From positions 124,001 through 188,000 of the forward strand of contig DATLUQ010000051.1 in assembly GCA_035533015.1 (NCBI GenBank): a DNA stretch of 64,000 bases. The letters are read 5' to 3'. How positions within the stretch are numbered: the first letter of the stretch is position 1; every line of letters begins with the position of its first letter. Positions 44,341 through 50,461 of the stretch are shown piece by piece. This DNA comes from Gemmatimonadaceae bacterium (GTDB taxonomy: Bacteria; Gemmatimonadota; Gemmatimonadetes; Gemmatimonadales; Gemmatimonadaceae). The translations under genes were made by a program, and so were the position numbers. The notes under the pieces were generated by a model that saw nothing but the letters and a program-made list of their open reading frames with translations, made no database searches and was not told where the DNA came from.

Positions 44341-45918
44341 TCAGATCGCCCAGCCGGCGCGGAACTGGCGCGACAGGTAATGATCGATTTCAGGCATGTT
44401 GGTCACCCGCATGTTCTCGGCATCGTAGTAGATCTTCTTGCCCTGTCCGGCCCGCAGCGCGATTACGCCGAGCAGCATCGTTTCGGTCAACTGGGACGCA
44501 TACGATATCGGCGAACTCTCGGCAGCCAGTCCCTTGACCGCCAGGGCCCAATTGCGCTCGTGACTGACCGTGATCCGCGGAATGGTCTTGGGCACGGCGC
44601 GCGCCACGTCCATGAGTTCTTCGGGGTAACAGTGCGGGTTCTCGCCGTAGGTATCGTAGTGGAGGATGCCCTTCTCGCCGATGAACAGGCCCCCGCCGTC
44701 GCTCTGCAATTTCACCTCGTCGGGGAGCACGTCGGGGCGAGGTGGGAACAGCCCGCCGTCGTACCAGAACAGCTTGACCGGCGGCCGGCTGCCGACGGCT
44801 GGGAACTCATAGTGCACCGTCGTCGACAGCGGGTACGTGACCGGCACGCGGTGCGGGCGGGCCGGCTTGCCGTCCGGGCCCATCTCGCCCGGAGCCGGCG
44901 GTATGACGCTCGTGCCCCAGGGGGTCGAGCTCGCCTCGATGCTCGTGGGCTGCGTGAGCCCGAGCGCCCAGTACGGGTGGTCGATCAGGTGCGCGCCCAT
45001 GTCGCCCAGGGCACCGCACCCGAAATCAGTCCACCCGCGCCAGTTGAACGGATGATAGATGGGGTGGTAGACGATGTCCTCGGCCACGGGGCCCAGGTAC
45101 ATGTCCCACCGTAATCCGTCGGGCATCGGATAGTCCCCGGCCATGGCATTGGCGAGGATGTTGTCCACGCCGCCCTGGCTCCAGCTCTTGCCCAGGCGCG
45201 CCGCCTGCTCCGGAGTTGCCTTGGCCGGACGGGGAATGCCCTGCGGCCAGTAGCCCCACGGGCGATTCGTCCACACGTGCGCCTCGTGCACGGTCCCGAT
45301 CACGCCGGCCTGGATCCACTCGTTGATCAACCGGGCACCGTCGCCCGAATGCCCCTGGTTGCCCATCTGCGTCTTGACGCCGGTCTTGGCCGCCGTTGCC
45401 CGCAACACACGGGATTCGTATACCGAATACGTTAGTGGTTTCTGAACGTATACGGCCTTACCGGCGAGCATGGCGGCGTTGGCCACCACGGCGTGGTTGT
45501 GGTCCGGGGTCGCGACCACCACTCCCTCGATGTCCTTCTGCTTGTCGAGCATCACCCGCCAGTCGGTATACTTGGTGGCCGCATCGAACTGCCGTTTGAG
45601 CTCTGCCCCGTCGGGGCGGTCGACACCCTCGCCGGTCTTCAGTTTGGATGCGACGTTGGTGGCCGAGAAGGCCAGATCCACGTCGCACACGGCGACGATG
45701 TGCTCGGTCTTGGAGAGTTCGAGCGCGTTCTGCGAGCCCATGCCCCCGAAGCCGACGATGGCCACTTGGAGCTGGTCGCTGGGGGCGGTGTAGCCCGGAC
45801 CGCCCAGCACGTGGCGCGGCACGATGGTCGGAAACGCGTTCGGCAGCACCACGGCACCGAGGGCCAGCTTGCTGGCGTCGGACACGAATTCGCGACGAGT
45901 GAACTTCTTGTGTGACAT
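44341..45918 (-). CDS. Tat-exported Gfo/Idh/MocA family oxidoreductase
   Basis: This NAD(P)-dependent sugar oxidoreductase of 525 residues starts MSHKKFTRREFVSDASKLAL, a twin-arginine signal, so it is exported folded with its cofactor. The Rossmann motif is VAIVGFGGMGSQNAL. The active-site motif of the family appears as QKPLTYS (Lys-Pro), and HLIDHPYWALG lies further on. Such exported enzymes oxidise sugars at C3 in partnership with DUF1080 hydrolases, as encoded next. I chose the start giving the Tat signal; the frame remains open upstream through the structured spacer. It is the first gene of the sugar run. Confidence 0.9.
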   Translation of the reverse strand: MSHKKFTRREFVSDASKLALGAVVLPNAFPTIVPRHVLGGPGYTAPSDQLQVAIVGFGGMGSQNALELSKTEHIVAVCDVDLAFSATNVASKLKTGEGVDRPDGAELKRQFDAATKYTDWRVMLDKQKDIEGVVVATPDHNHAVVANAAMLAGKAVYVQKPLTYSVYESRVLRATAAKTGVKTQMGNQGHSGDGARLINEWIQAGVIGTVHEAHVWTNRPWGYWPQGIPRPAKATPEQAARLGKSWSQGGVDNILANAMAGDYPMPDGLRWDMYLGPVAEDIVYHPIYHPFNWRGWTDFGCGALGDMGAHLIDHPYWALGLTQPTSIEASSTPWGTSVIPPAPGEMGPDGKPARPHRVPVTYPLSTTVHYEFPAVGSRPPVKLFWYDGGLFPPRPDVLPDEVKLQSDGGGLFIGEKGILHYDTYGENPHCYPEELMDVARAVPKTIPRITVSHERNWALAVKGLAAESSPISYASQLTETMLLGVIALRAGQGKKIYYDAENMRVTNMPEIDHYLSRQFRAGWAI

Positions 45919-46277
45919 TGGAGCGGATCTCCGGTTCGATGTTCCGAGACAAGAGTGCACCCGCCGGCGTCGCCAGGTCAATCGCACGACAAGCAGCCGG
46001 CGAGTCGTTCCTCCCGCGCTGCCGGGGTTGCCGAGCGGGAGGCAGGGTCCGAGCAGGTTCTCCCACTCCAAGCTCTTGGCCAGCGAAAGGCCCCGCTTGG
46101 AGGGCAGGGCGACGGGCTCCGCTGGCGGGCTTGCGCCGCCGCCCCTGGAGACGCCAAGGGGGCAGCCGTAGGCGGTTGGCCCACACTCCAGTTGGAGGCT
46201 CGACAGGCCGTAACCCGCCCCACGTGACCCGCGTGACCGAATCGACTAGATTTAGAAACAGCCAAAAAGGACCTGAT
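45919..46277. other. 359-bp divergent spacer with structured element B
   Basis: This spacer lies between the Tat-exported oxidoreductase (minus strand) and a small plus-strand gene. Both strands have open but repetitive, Arg/Pro-rich frames here that look non-coding. The centre (46066-46197) folds into several helices, described separately. Near the plus-strand gene, TAGATT (in GACTAGATTTAG) about 28 nt before the GTG is a plausible -10 box. I see no riboswitch that I can name; the segment CCCTGGAGACGCC only loosely resembles a B12 box and the rest of that riboswitch is missing. Confidence 0.5.
46066..46197. ncRNA. Candidate structured RNA or repeat element B
   Basis: Predicted helices by eye, in order: CTCCAAGC/GCTTGGAG (46066-46073 with 46095-46102) enclosing a GGCC-AGCGAAA-GGCC hairpin; GGCGG/CCGCC (46124-46140); CCCCTGG/CCA-AGGGG around AGACG (46142-46161); and CTCC-AGTT-GGAG (46186-46197). 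The linker GCGACGGGCTCC (46109-46120) is identical to one in the 12.0-kb spacer. The strand is undetermined. Either a regulatory RNA, a dispersed repeat or a palindromic DNA site is possible. Confidence 0.3.
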
Positions 46278-46652
46278 GTGATCGAGGGATTCGAGTTCAT
46301 CGACGGAGACCGTACGTTCACCTGCTCCGTGGGGAAGGCGGCTGCGGTGGGCAACGAGGCATGGTGGTGGTTCACGGTTTCCACGGACGACCGCCAGCGG
46401 TATGCTCCATTTCGTGCCACGGCGCGTGACACGCAGAAGGCGATCCGGGCCCGGATTGTCGCGTACTACGATGAGTTGCTCGTTCGCCGTGCGGCTCCGG
46501 CCACGCCTTACTGGCGTCGCGGACCGCAGCAGACCGACGCGGCCAAGGCGGCGCCGGTAGTCCCGGAGCCCACTCCCGCCCCGGCGGCAAAGGCCGCCAA
46601 GCCCAAGACGGACACGCCCAAAGCCAAACCCGCCAAGGCCCGGCGCAGCTAG
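46278..46652 (+). CDS. Hypothetical protein with Ala/Pro/Lys-rich tail
   Basis: This 124-residue protein probably starts at GTG (VIEGFEFIDGDRTFTCSVG), with AAAAAGG a few bases upstream. The first ~70 residues form a small mixed fold including EAWWWFTVSTDDRQRYAPF and a helix KAIRARIVAYYDELLVRR. The rest is a low-complexity basic tail (AAKAAKPKTDTPKAKPAKARRS) reminiscent of histone-like or nucleic-acid-binding tails. No family is recognised. Its stop overlaps that of the convergent fucosidase (CTAG). Confidence 0.7.
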   Translation: MIEGFEFIDGDRTFTCSVGKAAAVGNEAWWWFTVSTDDRQRYAPFRATARDTQKAIRARIVAYYDELLVRRAAPATPYWRRGPQQTDAAKAAPVVPEPTPAPAAKAAKPKTDTPKAKPAKARRS

Positions 46653-48022
46653 GCGCCGGCGTAGAGCCGCATCACGACGGGCGCAGGCGGCGCTGCCGCC
46701 TCCTCGATCACCAGGCGGATCTTCCGCACTCGCGTGGACGGGAACCGGTCAAGCTTGGCGTAGCCGATCGTGGTGCCACGCGTGAGCACCGACCAATCGG
46801 CGCCGTCGGAGCCGTAGAGGGTGTAGCGGGCCACAGCCTGTCCGTGCGCCACCGGCTCTTCGATCCGCGCCACGGTCGCGGTAGCCGGAGCGGCCAATTC
46901 GAGCGACAGCTCCGCGGTGCGTGCTGATGTCCGCGTCCACCCACTGTCCGCGCCGGCCGCTAGATCGTGAGCGAACACCGCATCGCGCCGTGCGCGGAAG
47001 GCCGCCAGTCGCTCCACATCGCTATGGTACAGCAGGCCTTCGCGCGTGGGCGGCACGTTGAGCAGCAGCTTGGCATTGCGGCCCACCGACGAGAAGTACA
47101 AGTCGAGGAGTGACTCCACCGTCCGGACGTGCTCGTTTTCGGCCGGGTGATAGAACCAGCCCGGGCGAATGGACACGTCGGCCTCGGCTGGGCGCCAAAC
47201 CGACCCGGCGGGATCACCGTGCTGGAGCGAGGGGATCACCTGCGGGCCGCTCTCGCCGGGATAGGTCACGACTGCCGGGTTCACGGTGGACCAGTTGGGA
47301 TCACCCGCCGCGCCGCGCTCGTTGCCGCACCACCGGACGTCGGGCCCGGCGTCGGAGAAGATCACGGCGTCCGGCTGGAAGCGCCGTACCGTGCTCCAGA
47401 AGCGTGGCCAGTCATAGACCTGCTTCCGGCCGTTGGGCCCCTCGCCGTTGGCGCCGTCGAACCAGACTTCGGCGATCGACCCGTAGCGGGTGAGCAACTC
47501 CGTGAGTTGATCGCAGTAGAGATCGTTGTAGCGGGGCGAATTCCCGTAGGCCGGGTTGTTGCGGTCCCACGGCGAGAGGTAGAGGCCAGCGCGCAGCCCT
47601 TCCGCGCGGCAGGCGTCCACAAACTCGCGCACCACGTCGCCGTGGCCACCGCGCCAGGGGCTAGAGGCCACCGAATGCGCGGTCGTCGCAGTGGGCCAAA
47701 GGCAGAAGCCATCGTGGTGCTTGGCGGTGAGGATCATGGCGCGGAAGCCAGCGGCGCGGGCGGCGCGTGCCCACTGCCGCGCATCGAGCGCCGCGGGATT
47801 GAAGATCGCCGGATTCTCGGTCCCATCGCCCCACTCGCGGTCGGTGAACGTATTCACCCCGAAGTGGCAGAACATGGCCAACTCGTCTCGTTGCCAGGCG
47901 AACTGGGCGGGGGTGGGAACGGGCCGCCGCGGGGTGGCGGGTGCGGGCGGGCCGCCGCGCACCGGCAGCCAGCATCCGGCCAGCGCCGCGGCGCCCGTGA
48001 ACACGAACGACCGACGGTCCAT
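46649..48022 (-). CDS. Exported GH29 alpha-L-fucosidase
   Basis: This glycoside hydrolase of 457 residues removes alpha-L-fucose. The N-terminus MDRRSFVFTGAAALAGCWL combines a twin-Arg-like start with a lipobox Cys, so it is probably a lipoprotein. Family motifs are MFCHFGVNTFTDREWGDG, ILTAKHHDGFCLWPT and GLYLSPWDRN. The nucleophile is D189 in AEVWFDGANG. A C-terminal discoidin-like beta domain (residues ~345-455) follows. The PTATTAHSV segment and overall pattern suggest the GH29-B type, which acts on branched fucosylated glycans. It fits with the mannosidase and beta-glucosidase genes nearby. Confidence 0.9.
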   Translation of the reverse strand: MDRRSFVFTGAAALAGCWLPVRGGPPAPATPRRPVPTPAQFAWQRDELAMFCHFGVNTFTDREWGDGTENPAIFNPAALDARQWARAARAAGFRAMILTAKHHDGFCLWPTATTAHSVASSPWRGGHGDVVREFVDACRAEGLRAGLYLSPWDRNNPAYGNSPRYNDLYCDQLTELLTRYGSIAEVWFDGANGEGPNGRKQVYDWPRFWSTVRRFQPDAVIFSDAGPDVRWCGNERGAAGDPNWSTVNPAVVTYPGESGPQVIPSLQHGDPAGSVWRPAEADVSIRPGWFYHPAENEHVRTVESLLDLYFSSVGRNAKLLLNVPPTREGLLYHSDVERLAAFRARRDAVFAHDLAAGADSGWTRTSARTAELSLELAAPATATVARIEEPVAHGQAVARYTLYGSDGADWSVLTRGTTIGYAKLDRFPSTRVRKIRLVIEEAAAPPAPVVMRLYAGA

Positions 48023-48023
48023 G

Positions 48024-48512
48024 CTAGACCGGCGACGCGATCAACGCGTCGATGTCCTTGCCGATGCTTGCCGGTGGGGCGGAGGGCGCGTAGCGCTTGA
48101 GCACCGTTCCGTCCCGGCCCACGAGAAACTTCGTGAAGTTCCACTTGATGGCGCCGGTGCCGAGCAGTCCTGCCTGCTCCGACTTGAGGAGCCGGTAGAG
48201 CGGGTGGACGAGTGGACCGTTCACGTCGATCTTGGCGAACAATGGGAAGGTCACGTGGTAGGTATCGGTGCAGAACTTCGCGATCTCCTGTTCGCTGCCC
48301 GGCTCCTGATGTCCGAACTGGTCACACGGGAACCCCAACACCGTAAACCCGCGCGCGCGGTAGTTGCGATACAGGGTCTCGAGCCCTTCGTACTGCGGCG
48401 TGAATCCGCACTTACTGGCCACGTTCACGATCAGCAGCAGGTTGCCGCGGTAGGGTGCGAGCGTGCCCACCGTGCCATCAATGCCCGTGACTGCGATTTC
48501 GTAAATGCTCAT
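48024..48512 (-). CDS. Glutathione peroxidase family (thioredoxin-dependent type)
   Basis: This 162-residue peroxidase reduces hydroperoxides. The catalytic tetrad is C35 in ASKCGFTPQY, Q69 in FGHQEPG, and W124-N125 in IKWNFTKFLV. A second cysteine, C81 in AKFCTDTYHV, is at the resolving position of thioredoxin-dependent (2-Cys) bacterial enzymes, so glutathione is probably not the reductant. Its stop lies 1 nt before the fucosidase start on the same strand, and the methyltransferase precedes it by 21 nt. Confidence 0.93.
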   Translation of the reverse strand: MSIYEIAVTGIDGTVGTLAPYRGNLLLIVNVASKCGFTPQYEGLETLYRNYRARGFTVLGFPCDQFGHQEPGSEQEIAKFCTDTYHVTFPLFAKIDVNGPLVHPLYRLLKSEQAGLLGTGAIKWNFTKFLVGRDGTVLKRYAPSAPPASIGKDIDALIASPV

Positions 48513-48533
48513 CCGGCCTCTCCCCTCGTTCCG

Positions 48534-49133
48534 TCACGCATCCGGTTTGCGTGCCAGCACCTGAACCACTGCCGCCATTCCGCGATGGTACTTGCCCTCG
48601 ACCACCTCGCGCTCCGCGTCCTGCGCGAGCAGGAGGTCGAGTCCCGCCAACTCGGCCACCAGCGCCGGCCGCGCCACGAGACGCTCGGCTGTCCGCGGGC
48701 CGCCCGTGTCGAAGATCAATTGGCGGGGCGAGTAGGCCTCCACCACCAGGACGCCGCCAGGACGGAGGCCGGCGGTGGCGCCGCGATAGACGTGGCCGCG
48801 CAGGGCCGCTGGCAGGTGCACGAAAATGGAGACGATGCCTGCCCATGCGCGGGGCTCGATGACGTATTCGGCGAGATCGGCCTGGATGCATTCGATCTCC
48901 ACTCCGTGGCGCGCCGCGAGGTCGCGCGCGCGAGCGAGCCCCACCGCCGACTGGTCGACGGCGGTCACGCGGTAGCCCTGTCGCGCGAGAAAGGTCGCGT
49001 TGCGCCCCTGGCCCTCGGCCAAGCAGAGCACTGGCCCGCGCGGGATGCGGCAGGCGACGGCGGCCAGAAACGCGTTGGGCTCGGTGCCGTACGCGTATTC
49101 GGCTTCGGCGAAGCGTTCGTCCCAGTCGGTCAC
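48534..49133 (-). CDS. Class I SAM-dependent methyltransferase (TehB-like)
   Basis: This is a 199-residue methyltransferase with motif I VLCLAEGQGRNATFLARQGY, the acidic motif II end VTAVDQSAVGLARAR and post-I IECIQADLAEYVI. The N-terminus TDWDERFAEAEYAYGTEPNAF is typical of TehB/small-molecule methyltransferases. I start at GTG (VTDWDERF) because upstream codons are unlike relatives and overlap the next gene. It lies in a run with the peroxidase. The substrate is unknown. Confidence 0.86.
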   Translation of the reverse strand: MTDWDERFAEAEYAYGTEPNAFLAAVACRIPRGPVLCLAEGQGRNATFLARQGYRVTAVDQSAVGLARARDLAARHGVEIECIQADLAEYVIEPRAWAGIVSIFVHLPAALRGHVYRGATAGLRPGGVLVVEAYSPRQLIFDTGGPRTAERLVARPALVAELAGLDLLLAQDAEREVVEGKYHRGMAAVVQVLARKPDA

Positions 49134-49173
49134 GTGGTATCCCGCCTCGTCGTGGACGCGCCGAGCCTCGCGG

Positions 49174-49527
49174 TCAGGAGGCGGCGCGCTGTTCCAGTTG
49201 TGCGACGATGACGTAGCGGGCGGGGACGGGTGCCGCATCGCTCGCCAGGGCGACCGGCACGTCGTCGCTCACGCGGTGGACCGTGATGAATTGGGTGGGG
49301 ACCTCGCGGTCCTGTTCGTCGCGCAGGTGGAGGGCAAACGCATCGACGGCCCGCTGCGACTCGACCACTCGGCGCACGGACGAACCCGCGCCGAGGGATG
49401 CGCGGATGAGCTTGAGCTGCTCTTCGCGCGACAGGGAAGCGAGCAGTTCCGGAGCGGGCAGCGGCGCGTCGGCCTCGAATGCGTTCATCGCGTGCTGCAG
49501 CGCGGTGAGGATCGGTTCGATCTTCAC
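49174..49527 (-). CDS. Hypothetical protein
   Basis: This 117-residue soluble protein has a helical N-terminal half (IEPILTALQHAMNAFEADAPL, ELLASLSREEQLKLIRA) and a beta-rich C-terminal half (PTQFITVHRVSDDVPV, PARYVIVAQLEQ). No known domain and no signal peptide. It is probably co-transcribed with the methyltransferase 40 nt downstream. Confidence 0.65.
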   Translation of the reverse strand: MKIEPILTALQHAMNAFEADAPLPAPELLASLSREEQLKLIRASLGAGSSVRRVVESQRAVDAFALHLRDEQDREVPTQFITVHRVSDDVPVALASDAAPVPARYVIVAQLEQRAAS

Positions 49528-49715
49528 GAAGGGTGGTTCCGGCTCGAAGATGCCGCTCTGATGGCCGAGGTCGTCGCCCGGTATTCCCAGATTCGTATAG
49601 CCGAGCAGTTCGTCGTGACTCCAAAGGGAATATTGCAGAGAGGGGTCCGGTGCGGGGTGGTGGGGGGACGGTCACCGCAGCACCATCATGGAGCGATCGC
49701 GCGTCGCGCGCCAGG

Positions 49716-49737
49716 GATCGGCGACAAATCGCCGATC
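49716..49737 (-). terminator. Hairpin after the HNH gene
   Basis: GATCGGCGA and TCGCCGATC pair perfectly around a 4-nt CAAA loop, 17 nt past the HNH stop on the minus strand. No T-run follows. The rest of the 227-bp gap (49528-49754) shows nothing else I can name. Confidence 0.5.
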
Positions 49738-49754
49738 GGCGGACGACTCCAACG

Positions 49755-50387
49755 TCAGTCACTGTAGGGATAGTCGGGATCCGCCAACCGTTCGGCGCGC
49801 GCCGTGGCTTCGGGGCCGGCGACTTCGCGGGCCATGTGCAGCAGCATGGGGCTGAGGTGCTGGCCGTATCGCACCACGCTCGCAGCGCGTCCACGGCGGC
49901 CGAGCAGAAAGGCGAGGAACGATTGGTCCTTTTTCTTGGCGTTGCACTCCTGACAGGAGAGCAGCAGGTTGTCGCGACGGTCGTATGCGGTCTTGCCGCG
50001 TCGTGGCGTGGCGTGGTCGAGCGTGATGAGGTCGGGGTCCATCCGGCGTTCGCAATACGCGCACACCGATCCGTGCTGCGCGAGGAGCCAGCGGCGCGTT
50101 TCCAGATACGCGGCGCGCGTGGTGGGAAGCGACGTTTCCTGCGACGCGCGGCCCGGACCGTGCCCGCCACGTCGGCCCGACCCGCCGCGCCGGCGCGAGC
50201 GCCCGGAGGCACCGGACTTGGCGCCCGATTTTCCGTGGGCGGCGTTGCCCGCCGGGCGGGTGTGGCCGACCGGTTTGGATTGGGCTGAGGACGGCGAATG
50301 CGTGCCGCGCCTGGTGGGGTTGTCCGTCACCGGCGTGCGGAGGTGGAATGGAGGTGGCCGGTCATATGCCCGGGAAAGATAGCGCAT
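49755..50387 (-). CDS. HNH endonuclease domain protein with RG-rich N-terminus
   Basis: This 210-residue protein has a C-terminal HNH nuclease domain: CAYCERRMDPDLITLDHATPRRG, then NLLLSCQECNAKKKDQ, with two CxxC pairs for structural zinc and the catalytic His in LDHATP. The N-terminal 90 residues are disordered and basic, rich in Gly and Arg (GRSRRRGGSGRRGGHG), suitable for nucleic-acid binding. The true start may be a GTG at VTDNPTRRG. Stand-alone HNH proteins are common; this could be a housekeeping or defence nuclease. It is divergent from the beta-glucosidase. Confidence 0.82.
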   Translation of the reverse strand: MRYLSRAYDRPPPFHLRTPVTDNPTRRGTHSPSSAQSKPVGHTRPAGNAAHGKSGAKSGASGRSRRRGGSGRRGGHGPGRASQETSLPTTRAAYLETRRWLLAQHGSVCAYCERRMDPDLITLDHATPRRGKTAYDRRDNLLLSCQECNAKKKDQSFLAFLLGRRGRAASVVRYGQHLSPMLLHMAREVAGPEATARAERLADPDYPYSD

Positions 50388-50461
50388 CCTGGCGGGGCGC
50401 CTATCCCCCGTCCCCGGCGGGGCCTAAGTTCTGCGCGGATCATCGACCCGCGCTCCCTGCC

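Noticed and set aside
42769-45114. A 781-codon plus-strand frame across the DUF1080 and oxidoreductase genes
   Set aside because: It is the antisense shadow of several recognisable minus-strand genes and shows no protein family features.
46141-46165. A B12 riboswitch suggested by CCCTGGAGACGCC
   Set aside because: Only a loose partial match to the B12 box is present; the other conserved riboswitch segments are missing and no cobalamin gene follows.
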